Source: Micromonospora sp. RHAY321 (GTDB lineage: Bacteria; Actinomycetota; Actinomycetes; Mycobacteriales; Micromonosporaceae). Taken from it: DNA of 64,000 nucleotides. Within the stretch, counting starts at the first letter, position 1. Every line of letters begins with the position of its first letter. Below the pieces are notes generated by a model, which made no database searches, was not told the DNA's origin, and saw only the letters and a program-made list of their open reading frames with translations. This document shows, piece by piece, positions 41,493-48,743 of the stretch. Location of the stretch: contig NZ_JAMHIW010000003.1 of the NCBI RefSeq assembly GCF_023896955.1, positions 186,001 to 250,000 on the forward strand, written 5' to 3'. Made by a program: the position numbers and the translations under genes.

Positions 41493-42506
41493 TCAGACCG
41501 TGGCGGCAGACTGGGGGCGGTCGTCGCGGACGTGCACCAGCATGTCGCCGGTCTCGATGATCGCGCCGGCCCGGTCGGCCAGAGTGACCACCTTGCCCCG
41601 CCGGACCAGGGCGATCACCAGCGAGTCCAGTTCCCGAGGGGAGCGACCCACCTCGTCCCGCTCCGCCGAACGCATCGCCAGCGCCATTCCCTGACCCGGG
41701 GTGAGCAGGTCCTCCACCACGTCGATGAGCGGCGGCGCCGACGTGGAGAGGCCGAGCAGCCGGCCGGCGGTGGCGGAGGAGACGATCACGTGGTGGGCGC
41801 CGCTCTGCTTGAGCAGCGGGGCGTTCTCGGCCTCCCGGGCGGCCGCGATGATGCGGACCTGCCCGGCGGTGACCTGCCGCACGGTCAGCGCCACCAGCAC
41901 CGAGGCGTCGTCGCTGTCGGTCGCGATGATCACGGCCTTCGCAGTCCGGACGTGCGCCTCCTCCAAGACCGACGACCGGGTCGCCGAGCCCTCGATGGCG
42001 ACCAGCCCGGCGGAGGTGGCCTGCCGCAGGGCGGGGCCGCTGCGTTCCACCACCACGATCCTCGACCGGTCCAGACCGTTCTCCATGAGAGCGGAGACCG
42101 CGCTGCGGCCCTTGGTGCCGTAGCCGCAGATGATGACGTGGTCCTTCACGGTTCTCCTCCACCGCGACAGGCGACGGCCGGTCCGGTACTGCTCGGTCAG
42201 GACTTCCAGGGTGGTGCCGACCAGGATGATCAGGAAGAGCACCCGGGCCGGGGTGACGAAGAGGACGTTGACCAGACGCGCCGACTGTGCGGCGGGCGTG
42301 ATGTCACCGTAGCCGGTGGTGGAGAGGGAGACGACCGCGTAGTAGAAGCAGTCGAGCAGGGTGAGGCCGTCCTCGTTGACGTCGCGGTAGCCGTCCCGAT
42401 CCAGGTAGACCGCGGCTACCACGGCGAAGACCAGACCCAGGGCGGCGGCCAGCCGGAGGCTCAGGGCGCTCAGCGGGCCCCGGCGCTGCGCGGGAAAATG
42501 GATCAC
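41493..42506 (-). CDS. Potassium channel with RCK (TrkA-N) domain
   Basis: A 337-residue two-helix K+ channel. Helix 1 is about 13-35, the pore segment FYYAVVSLSTTGYGDITP carries the TTGYGD selectivity filter, helix 2 is about 80-100 (VLFLIILVGTTLEVL), and an RCK domain follows (HVIICGYGTKGRSAVSALMENG, a GxGxxG Rossmann loop; VVVERSG; VIIATDSDDASVLVAL). The end (SLVIALVRRGKVVTLADR) resembles TrkA-C. It is an MthK-like channel gated by ligand binding to the RCK ring. Start GTG 42506 with a weak AGGTT ribosome site. Confidence 0.9.
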   Translation of the reverse strand: MIHFPAQRRGPLSALSLRLAAALGLVFAVVAAVYLDRDGYRDVNEDGLTLLDCFYYAVVSLSTTGYGDITPAAQSARLVNVLFVTPARVLFLIILVGTTLEVLTEQYRTGRRLSRWRRTVKDHVIICGYGTKGRSAVSALMENGLDRSRIVVVERSGPALRQATSAGLVAIEGSATRSSVLEEAHVRTAKAVIIATDSDDASVLVALTVRQVTAGQVRIIAAAREAENAPLLKQSGAHHVIVSSATAGRLLGLSTSAPPLIDVVEDLLTPGQGMALAMRSAERDEVGRSPRELDSLVIALVRRGKVVTLADRAGAIIETGDMLVHVRDDRPQSAATV

Positions 42507-42692
42507 CGTCGAACCTGCTCCACGACCGTCGCCTGCACGACCACAACATAGCGGGTACGCCGCTCACCGCACGTCCGGGTGGCGCACGGACGTGCGCCCG
42601 CCGCGCCAAGTCGCCCCAGGGGTCGGCCCGGACGGCCGCAAGCGGGCATGATGGGGCTGTCCCTGGACGACGACCGCGAGAGTGAGGCCCGC

Positions 42693-43106
42693 ATGTCGTT
42701 GCTGCGACGAGTGATCGGCGGGGTGCTGCGCCGCCACCGCCAGCGTCAGGGCCGCACGCTGCGCGAGGTGGCCCAGTCGGCCGACGTCTCCGTGCCCTAC
42801 CTCTCGGAGGTCGAGCGGGGGCGCAAGGAAGCCTCCTCGGAGGTGCTCGCGGCGATCTGCCGGGCGCTCGGCATCAGCCTCTCCGACCTGCTCGGTGAAG
42901 CCCGTGACGACATGCGCCGGGTCGAGCCCCGCCTGCCGGCCGCCCCGCGGGCGATGTTGACCAGGCTGGAGCGGGTCGAGGTGACGCGGCACGACAGCGG
43001 TAACGCGACGCTGCTGGTGGGCCCGCGTACCGGTGGGCTGGTCCTGCACCGCGGGCCGGGAATGGGCGAGCCGGTCCTGAGCGCGCGGCAACTGACCGCC
43101 GCGTAG
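42693..43106 (+). CDS. clgR: ClgR-type XRE-family regulator
   Basis: A 137-residue protein whose N-terminus MSLLRRVIGGVLRRHRQRQG and HTH (TLREVAQSADVSVPYLSEVERGRKEASSEVLAAICRALG) are those of ClgR, the activator of clp and lon genes in actinomycetes. The DNA contacts lie in the VPYLSEVERG helix. The C-terminus is a short beta-like tail. GAGTGAGGCC precedes ATG 42693; ATGs at 42648/42651 in the same frame would add 14-15 residues. The clpP gene lies 135 bases downstream, consistent with it being a target. Confidence 0.87.
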   Translation: MSLLRRVIGGVLRRHRQRQGRTLREVAQSADVSVPYLSEVERGRKEASSEVLAAICRALGISLSDLLGEARDDMRRVEPRLPAAPRAMLTRLERVEVTRHDSGNATLLVGPRTGGLVLHRGPGMGEPVLSARQLTAA

Positions 43107-43113
43107 CCCGCCT

Positions 43114-43145
43114 CTTTCTGCCGTCGGCGGATCTGCCGGCGGCAG
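43114..43145 (+). terminator. Hairpin between clgR and clpP
   Basis: TTCTGCCGTCGGC (43114-43126) and GCCGGCGGCAGAA (43133-43145) pair over 13 bases with one mismatch around the loop GGATCT, directly after the clgR stop codon. It could be a terminator or, being an imperfect palindrome in the clpP promoter region, an operator. Confidence 0.6.
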
Positions 43146-43241
43146 AACCCCTGGGCCGGGCACCGCCGCCGGACGCACGCTGGAGGGGCCGGTCCACCGG
43201 GCGGTCCCGCCGCCCGCCGGCACGGCGAAAGGCGGCGGCGA

Positions 43242-43841
43242 ATGATCGGGTACGGCGTGCGGATGCTGGACGGCGGGCAGCCGTCCTTCGGTGACCAGGT
43301 GTTCGAGCGGCTACTGCGGGAGCGGATCGTCTTCCTCGGCACGGAGGTGACCGAGGAGTCGGCCAACCAGATCTGCGCGCAGATCCTGCTGCTCGCCGCC
43401 GAGGACGCCGATCGGGACATCCACCTCTACATCAACTCGCCGGGCGGCTCGGTGACCGCCGGGATGGCGGTCTACGACACGATGCGCTACGTCCGCAACG
43501 ACGTGGCGACGCTGGCGCTCGGGTTCGCCGGCTCGATGGGGCAGTTCCTGCTCTGCGCCGGCGCGGCCGGCAAGCGGTACGCGCTGCCCCACTCGCGGAT
43601 CATGATGCACCAGCCGTCGGGTGGGATGGGCGGTACCGCCTCGGACATCACCATCCAGGCGGAGAACATGCTGCACGTGAAGCGGACCATGCAGGAGCTG
43701 ATCGCCCAGCACAGTGGACGGACTCTTGACGAGATCCAGCGGGACTGGGACCGGGACCGCTGGTTCACGGCCGAGCAGGCCCGCGAGTACGGCCTCATCG
43801 ACCAGGTGCTCAGCCGGGCCGAGCAGCTACCGGCGGTCTGA
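43242..43841 (+). CDS. clpP: ATP-dependent Clp protease proteolytic subunit (ClpP paralog)
   Basis: A 199-residue ClpP. Triad residues are Ser98 (GFAGSMGQFLLCAG), His123 (MMHQPSGG) and Asp172 (DWDRDRWF). The head-domain and handle helices are complete (ASDITIQAENMLHVKRTMQ). The flanks of the Ser (AGSMGQ) differ from the usual AASMGA, typical of the extra ClpP paralogs of actinomycetes outside clpP1P2. The N-terminus carries no long propeptide. GGCGGCGGCG precedes the ATG without a clear GGAGG. The upstream ClgR gene probably regulates it. Confidence 0.9.
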   Translation: MIGYGVRMLDGGQPSFGDQVFERLLRERIVFLGTEVTEESANQICAQILLLAAEDADRDIHLYINSPGGSVTAGMAVYDTMRYVRNDVATLALGFAGSMGQFLLCAGAAGKRYALPHSRIMMHQPSGGMGGTASDITIQAENMLHVKRTMQELIAQHSGRTLDEIQRDWDRDRWFTAEQAREYGLIDQVLSRAEQLPAV

Positions 43842-44344
43842 GCAGCGGTGGCGGCCGGCGTGAAGTCCCACCTGCGGTCCAGCTCAGCGGCCTGACCAGC
43901 GTCGAAGGTGACCACCGCGATGTCCTGCGAGTCTGCGGAGTTACCGGGGTAGGCCGGGTTGGTGTGCTCGGTGCCCTCGACGGCGACCGCTGCGGCCACC
44001 TGCTCGGGACTGAGCCCGGCGGCCCTGGCCTCGGCGAGAGCGGCCTCCACGTCCTGGTCGAGCGAGACGTAGAACCGCGCGCCCGGCGCCCAGTCGGTGG
44101 TGCAGTGCGACGCGGTCAGGAAGACGTCACGGTCGATCATCGTGCCGGAGCAGGACCAGTCGACGACATCCGGCGTGGCGGGGTCACCGTCGCGGTCCCA
44201 CTGCACGATCAAAGCGCCCACCTCGGTGCGTTCCGGCGCGGGCACAGCGTTGTAGGTGTTGATCGCCGACGCCGGTGTGGCGCCGGCGACCGCCACGGCA
44301 AGCGCGACGGTGGTCAGGCTGACGAGCAATGGGGTACGACGCAC
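43842..44344 (-). pseudogene. Trypsin-like serine protease lacking its catalytic-Ser half
   Basis: GTG 44344, with GGAGGAAGTC in front, starts a secreted chymotrypsin-like protease: signal peptide 1-27 (LLVSLTTVALAVAVAGATPASA), the His motif SCSGTMIDRDVFLTASHCT (His80) and the Asp motif DIAVVTFD (Asp141). After about residue 160 (RRWDFTPAA) homology stops: the frame continues without stop for another ~120 codons but reads antisense through the 3' end of clpP, to 43487. The GDSGGP half is therefore missing. A deletion or rearrangement at the clpP boundary probably removed it, so the product should be inactive. Confidence 0.75.
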
Positions 44345-44676
44345 GACTTCCTCCGACAGGTCCAACGGTGACCCGCGCCGAGGTCGGACGCGACCCCCTC
44401 GATCCGCGTCCAACCAGGCACGGACAGGCCGCAGCGGTGCCAGCCCTGGATACGTCGAAGCCTATTCCCGGCGGTGGGAATGCGAAGGGCTGGCGAGGCG
44501 CAGCGCATTTCGGCGGATTCTCGTTACAGAGACTGCCGTGAATGCGTGCCGCTCACTGGCAGGCCCCTCGGTTGACTGGCCACTGCGGACTGTCGGCGCA
44601 CGCAGACAGGCACGACGGACCGGCTCCCGGAGCCGGGTGGCACATCGGTTGGCGGTCGACCGTTAGGGTCACGTCT
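44345..44676. other. 332-base spacer between the truncated protease and a lipoprotein gene
   Basis: No gene supported. Contains a small inverted repeat ATTCCC-GGCGGT-GGGAAT (44464-44481) and a CCGGCTCC/GGAGCCGG palindrome near 44622. Promoters of both flanking genes must lie here. Short plus-strand frames crossing it are Arg-rich and unconvincing. Confidence 0.5.
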
Positions 44677-45438
44677 ATGCGTCGACTGATCCCTGCCATT
44701 TCGATCGCCCTCGCCGCCGCCCTCGTGGCTGGTTGTGGCACCAACTCCGGCGACTCCGCCCAGAACTCAACCGCTCCCGCGACGTCCGCGGCCGACCCGG
44801 TCACGGCCGTCCAGCAGGCCATGGATCGCAGCCTCGCCGGCACGGTCAGCATGGACGCCTCGGTGAAGGCCGGCAACCAGTCCATCACCCTCAACGGAAA
44901 GATGGACCCGGCCGCCAAGGCGATCCACGTCACCGGCAACGCCCCCGAGCCGATGGAGGCCCGGCTCATCGGGGACGCCGCGTACATCAAGTCGGACTCG
45001 CTGGAAGGCGAGAAGCCGTGGATGAAGATCGACCTCAACAAGCTGCGCCCGAACAGCTCGCTGCGCCAGTCCTTCGACCTCAAGTCGCAGACCGGCCTGA
45101 TCGGCGGCATCGTGACGGCCGAGGCAACCGGCGAGGGCCGCTACAAGGGCACCGCCGACCTCGAGAAGGCGGCCGCCGCCGCCAGCGCCGACGGTGGAAT
45201 GCGTGAGGGCATCGAGTCGTCCGCCAAGCTGGCGAAGGACCCCAAGGCCATCCCGTTCGAAGCGACCGTCGATGGCGAGGGCCGGCTCACCGCGCTGTCG
45301 TACACGATCGCCACGAAGACCCTCGGCGACCTCGTCACCGACATGAAGATGAGCGAGTTCGGCAAGCCGGTGACGGTGACCGCGCCGCCGGCCAGCGAGA
45401 CCGAGAGCGCCTCCGAGGAGATGTACAAGTTCTTCTGA
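44677..45438 (+). CDS. Lipoprotein, LppX/LprAFG-like
   Basis: A 253-residue lipoprotein with signal peptide and lipobox LVAGC (Cys20). The mature part has a Ser/Thr/Asn linker and then a domain with AVQQAMDRSLAGTVSMDASV, KAIHVTGNAPEPMEARLIGD, AYIKSDSLEGEKPWMKIDL and FEATVDGEGRLTALSYTI, the half-barrel fold of the LppX/LprG-type or DUF-type lipid-binding lipoproteins of actinomycetes. It should sit on the outer face of the membrane and bind a hydrophobic ligand or modulate signalling. A strong terminator follows. ATG 44677. Confidence 0.82.
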   Translation: MRRLIPAISIALAAALVAGCGTNSGDSAQNSTAPATSAADPVTAVQQAMDRSLAGTVSMDASVKAGNQSITLNGKMDPAAKAIHVTGNAPEPMEARLIGDAAYIKSDSLEGEKPWMKIDLNKLRPNSSLRQSFDLKSQTGLIGGIVTAEATGEGRYKGTADLEKAAAAASADGGMREGIESSAKLAKDPKAIPFEATVDGEGRLTALSYTIATKTLGDLVTDMKMSEFGKPVTVTAPPASETESASEEMYKFF

Positions 45439-45453
45439 CCGGTCACGTCGTCA

Positions 45454-45489
45454 GGGGAGCGCCGTCGGATGTCGCCGACGGCGCTCCCC
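45454..45489 (+). terminator. Strong terminator after the lipoprotein gene
   Basis: A perfect 15-base inverted repeat (45454-45468 and 45475-45489) around ATGTCG, 15 bases after the stop codon. Confidence 0.9.
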
Positions 45490-45515
45490 CCTGTCTCAGC
45501 CGGCAGACTGACCCC

Positions 45516-46172
45516 GTGGACGAGGGTTCCGGGGCAGCGGTCGGCGACAGCTCATATAGTCCTGCGGTGCAGATCGAACACGTCCGGCAGGCATACTCGT
45601 CCGTCGCAGAGCTCTACATCGGGCTGTTCGGTACCAGCCAGCAGGTACACGCCGACGACCTCGCCTTCATCGGGCGACATCTGGCGGGCCGACCTGGTGC
45701 GGTGCTCGATCTGGGCTGCGGGCCGGGCCACATCACCGGGCACCTTCGCTCGCTTGGCGTCGACGCAAGGGGGATCGACATGGTCCCCGAGTTCATCGCC
45801 CATGCGCAGGCGACTCACCCCGACGGTAGCTACCAACTCGGGTCGATAGAGCACCTCGACGTCGCCAACCACTCCATCGCCGGCATCCTGGCCTGGTATT
45901 CGTTGATCCATTTCCCGCCGCACCGTCTCGACGGCATGCTCGCTGAGTTCCGGCGGGCAATGGCGCCGGGCGGTGCGCTGGTGCTCGGTCTCTTCGTCGG
46001 TGACGAGGTCGCCGCCTTCGACCACAAAGTTGTGACGGCGTATCGCTGGCCCCTCGACGAGGTCTCCGAGCGATTGACTCGAGCCGGCTTCGCGGAGGTT
46101 GAGCGCCTGCAGCGGCCCAGCGACGGCACTCATCGACCGCACGCCGCCATCGCGGCAGTCGCAACCGCATGA
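45516..46172 (+). CDS. Class I SAM-dependent methyltransferase
   Basis: A 218-residue methyltransferase with motif I VLDLGCGPGHITGHL, the acidic GIDMVPEFIAHA strand, YQLGSIEHLDVAN, WYSLIHFPPHRLDGML and MAPGGALVLGLFVG. Such proteins transfer a methyl group to a small molecule or protein; nothing identifies the substrate. The GTG 45516 gives the longest product; another GTG at 45567 would remove 17 residues of unstructured sequence and lies closer to the fold. Codon use and local GC are a little lower than neighbours, a mild hint of separate origin. Confidence 0.8.
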   Translation: MDEGSGAAVGDSSYSPAVQIEHVRQAYSSVAELYIGLFGTSQQVHADDLAFIGRHLAGRPGAVLDLGCGPGHITGHLRSLGVDARGIDMVPEFIAHAQATHPDGSYQLGSIEHLDVANHSIAGILAWYSLIHFPPHRLDGMLAEFRRAMAPGGALVLGLFVGDEVAAFDHKVVTAYRWPLDEVSERLTRAGFAEVERLQRPSDGTHRPHAAIAAVATA

Positions 46173-46289
46173 CCTGAGCAGCCATCCCTGCCCGTCGCAC
46201 CGGGCGTGAGCCTGGTGAGGCTCCGTCGGGTATGTATGGCCCTACGGAGGGCAGTGGCGGCGTGACCCTCGTTGGTACCTTCGGCGGGC

Positions 46290-46388
46290 ATGAGCAGGCG
46301 CCCGAGGTCGGGTAGCCGTAACGCGTACCAGAAGATGACCCCAAGGGAGCGCGACGACCTCGCGTCCCGATCCTGGCTGCCGGAGTGA
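46290..46388 (+). CDS. Possible 32-residue small ORF (uncertain)
   Basis: An ATG-to-TGA frame of 33 codons encoding a highly charged peptide (SRRPRSGSRNAYQKMTPRER at its start, ending WLPE). No ribosome site of quality precedes it, and no family is recognised. It may be a remnant or chance frame in the 272-base gap before tRNA-Arg. Confidence 0.25.
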   Translation: MSRRPRSGSRNAYQKMTPRERDDLASRSWLPE

Positions 46389-46444
46389 CGCCTCTGCGGG
46401 CTACCCGTACGAGCTGATGATCGGTGGTGATCGGAACTCTGACC

Positions 46445-46520
46445 TGGTGCCCCCGGCAGGATTCGAACCTGCGACACACGGTTTAGGAAACCGATGCTCT
46501 ATCCCCTGAGCTACGAGGGC
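46445..46520 (-). tRNA. tRNA-Arg (anticodon CCT)
   Basis: Read on the minus strand from 46520: acceptor GCCCTCG pairs with CGGGGGC, the D arm is AGCTCAGGGGATAGAGC-like, the anticodon arm reads CGGTT-TCCTAAA-ACCG with anticodon CCT, and the T arm is GCAGG-TTCGAAT-CCTGC. The discriminator A is at 46448 and CCA is encoded in the genome (46445-46447). Confidence 0.96.
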
Positions 46521-46888
46521 GCGAGCGCCTAGTCTAACGACCTGGGCGCTCACCTGGGTGGCAGGGAGTGGGCCACGTTCGCCCACGTCACCTGAACCCC
46601 TGTTCTCCCAGCCCAGGGCCACACCCCGAGCAGACGACCCGGTGTACGTACGCGGTCGGCCACGCTCAACCACGCTGGCCTGTTGACCCCGATTGGGCAT
46701 CCGATGGGGAGCACGCACCGCGCACACCACCAAGATCGCGGTGTGCCGGCCGGGTTGTTGACGGCCGACAGGAGGGCGCTGCCTGCGGTGCTGCTGGTGA
46801 CGGTCCTGTTCGTCCGGATTAAGCGGTTGTGGCCCCGCGCGGGGTCGTCGTCCGGTGCGATGTGACGGTGGACATGAGTCCGGCTTAC

Positions 46889-46904
46889 TTGCTTGACGAA
46901 GCAA
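46889..46904. promoter_or_regulatory. Palindromic operator candidate
   Basis: TTGCTT-GACG-AAGCAA, six-base arms with four-base spacer, 62 bases before the start of the FMN reductase gene and overlapping the -35 hexamer of its proposed promoter. A repressor acting here would block RNA polymerase. Confidence 0.45.
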
Positions 46905-46920
46905 TTTGTTGACGTACCGT
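46893..46920 (+). promoter_or_regulatory. Predicted sigma-A-type promoter of the FMN reductase gene
   Basis: TTGACG (46893-46898), 16-base spacer, TACCGT (46915-46920), which fits the TANNNT -10 of actinomycetes. It lies 46 bases before the ATG. Prediction from pattern only. Confidence 0.4.
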
Positions 46921-46965
46921 TGCCCCGCCAGCAAGGACCTCTACTTCAGCGCAGGAGGAAGTGCC

Positions 46966-47526
46966 ATGACCAGGATCGGAATCATCATCGGCAGCACCCG
47001 GCCGGGGCGTAACGGCGCGGCGGTGGGCCAGTGGGTGTACGAGGTGGCCCAGCAGCGCACGGACGCCGAGTTCGAGCTCGTCGACCTGCTCGACTACAAG
47101 CTGCCGCACCTGGACGAGGTGTACCCGCCGTCGATGGGCCAGTACCAGCAGACACACACGCTGGAGTGGGCGAGCAAGATCGCTTCGTTCGACGGTTTCA
47201 TCATCGTGACGCCCGAGTACAACCACTCGACCTCCGGGGCCCTGAAGAACGCCATCGACTTCCTCTACGCCGAGTGGAACAACAAGGCCGTCGGGTTCGT
47301 CAGCTACGGCTCTGTCGGCGGTGCCCGCGCGGTCGAGCACCTGCGGCTGATCTCCGGTGAGCTGCAGATGGCCGACGTCCGCTCCCAGGTGGCGCTGTCG
47401 CTCTTCACCGACTTCGAGAACTTCAGCGTCTTCAAGCCCAACGACTTCCAGCGGGACGCGCTGAACGCCACCTTCGACCAGGTCGTGACGTGGAGCAAGG
47501 CGCTCGCGCCGCTGCGTACCAGGTAA
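46966..47526 (+). CDS. NADPH-dependent FMN reductase family protein
   Basis: A 186-residue flavodoxin-fold reductase: IIIGSTRPGRNGAAVGQWV is the FMN phosphate loop, FIIVTPEYNHSTSGALKNA the flavin ring-binding loop. Relatives reduce FMN, quinones or chromate with NAD(P)H. GCAGGAGGAAGTGCC is an ideal ribosome site for ATG 46966. It converges on the siderophore decarboxylase gene with five bases between stop codons; a role in iron release is conceivable but its promoter has no iron box, so it is treated as separate. Confidence 0.88.
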   Translation: MTRIGIIIGSTRPGRNGAAVGQWVYEVAQQRTDAEFELVDLLDYKLPHLDEVYPPSMGQYQQTHTLEWASKIASFDGFIIVTPEYNHSTSGALKNAIDFLYAEWNNKAVGFVSYGSVGGARAVEHLRLISGELQMADVRSQVALSLFTDFENFSVFKPNDFQRDALNATFDQVVTWSKALAPLRTR

Positions 47527-47531
47527 CGACC

Positions 47532-48743
47532 TTACTGAGCCACCTGATCGCCGTCCGGACGCCGGGATGCGCGCTCATCCCGCGGCCGAGGTCGGGGCCA
47601 CGGCCGCAGCGGTCGGGCCGCCCAGTCCGCGGCCACCTCCTGCGGATCACCGGTACGGAACAGCGGCGGCTCGTGCAGCAGGAAGTCGCGGTGGCTGATG
47701 TTCCAGGCGTACGCCCCGGCCATGGCGAAGGCCAGCACGTCTCCCACGCCGATCGGCCCGGCGGTGGCCGAGCGGGACAGCACGTCCTTCGGGGTGCAGA
47801 GCTGCCCGACCACGGTGACCGGCCCTCCGTCGGTACGCGGGCCGTCGGCCTGCCGCCGCCGGTGCACGGTGAACGGCTGCGGGTGCCCCTTCGCGGCGGG
47901 TGTGCGCAGGTGGTGGGTGCCGCCGGCCACCACCACGAACCACTCGCCGTAGGAGCGCTTCACGTCGACGACCTCCGTCAGGTACGCCCCACAGTAGGCG
48001 GTGACCGACCGGCCCGGCTCGATGCGCAGCCGCAGACGGGGGTACGTGTCGAGGACCTTCGCCAGCGCTCGACCGTAGCCCGCCCAGTCGAACCGTGCCG
48101 CCGGGTCGGTGTAGTCGACGGCCATGCCCCCGCCCACGTCGACCTCGGCGGCACCGACCTCGGTGACCGACCAGCGGGCCACGGCGGCGGCGACCTCCCC
48201 GGCGAGCGGCGCGTCCAGCCCGCTGGCCAGGTGGGCGTGGATCCCGCGTACCTCGATGCCGGCTGGTGGGCGGCGGGCACACTCCACCGCGTCAGCCGGA
48301 TCCATCCCGAAAGGGCTGGGTCCACCGCCCATGACCAGGCTCGCGCCGGGAGCGTCCACCGGCAGGTTCACGCGCAGCAGCACCCGGGCCGGGCGGCCGG
48401 AGGCGACGGCCAGCGCGCCGAGGCGCCGCAGCTCGGCCGGGGACTCGACGTGGATGCGACGCACCCCGGCGTCCAGGGCGGCGGCGAGGTCCTCGTCGGT
48501 CTTGCCGGGGCCGGCGTACGCGGCCGGCGCCTGCCCCGGTAGCACCTCGGCCAGTCTGCGCAGCTCACCGCGACTGGCGGCCTCGAAGCCGTCGACGACG
48601 GGGGCGAGGGTGCGCAGCACACCCGGGTCGGGGTTCGCCTTGACCGCGTACAGCAACTCGACCCGCCGTGGCAGCGCCGCGCGGATGGTGCGGGCCTGCG
48701 CGGCCAGCCCGTCGAGGTCGTGGACGTAGACCGGTCGGGTCAT
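47532..48743 (-). CDS. Type III PLP-dependent decarboxylase of the siderophore locus (PvsE/SbnH-like)
   Basis: A 403-residue alanine-racemase-fold decarboxylase. The PLP Lys is Lys35 in LYAVKANPDP; GIHAHLASGL, the Gly-rich phosphate strand GGGMAVDYTD, EPGRSVTAYCG and the active-site CTPKDVLSR follow. In vibrioferrin synthesis PvsE decarboxylates a serine-citrate adduct to an ethanolamine-citrate unit; SbnH does a comparable step in staphyloferrin B. The ATG overlaps the upstream synthetase stop by four bases. It is the last gene of a four-gene operon. Confidence 0.87.
   Translation of the reverse strand: MTRPVYVHDLDGLAAQARTIRAALPRRVELLYAVKANPDPGVLRTLAPVVDGFEAASRGELRRLAEVLPGQAPAAYAGPGKTDEDLAAALDAGVRRIHVESPAELRRLGALAVASGRPARVLLRVNLPVDAPGASLVMGGGPSPFGMDPADAVECARRPPAGIEVRGIHAHLASGLDAPLAGEVAAAVARWSVTEVGAAEVDVGGGMAVDYTDPAARFDWAGYGRALAKVLDTYPRLRLRIEPGRSVTAYCGAYLTEVVDVKRSYGEWFVVVAGGTHHLRTPAAKGHPQPFTVHRRRQADGPRTDGGPVTVVGQLCTPKDVLSRSATAGPIGVGDVLAFAMAGAYAWNISHRDFLLHEPPLFRTGDPQEVAADWAARPLRPWPRPRPRDERASRRPDGDQVAQ

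Larger units (their letters stand above)
46521..46965. other. 445-base spacer between tRNA-Arg and an FMN reductase gene
   Basis: Only low-quality frames, rich in Arg, Pro and His, cross it. It ends with the promoter and palindrome of the FMN reductase gene (46889-46920). No copy of the tRNA 3' end was seen that would mark an integrated element. Confidence 0.5.

Noticed and set aside
46173..46965. Integrated element at tRNA-Arg
   Set aside because: No integrase, no direct repeat of the tRNA 3' end and no phage-type genes are present within the window.
47490..48542. Long plus-strand frames opposite the siderophore genes
   Set aside because: His/Arg/Gln-rich antisense shadows of the decarboxylase, synthetase and ATP-grasp genes, whose motifs are unmistakable.
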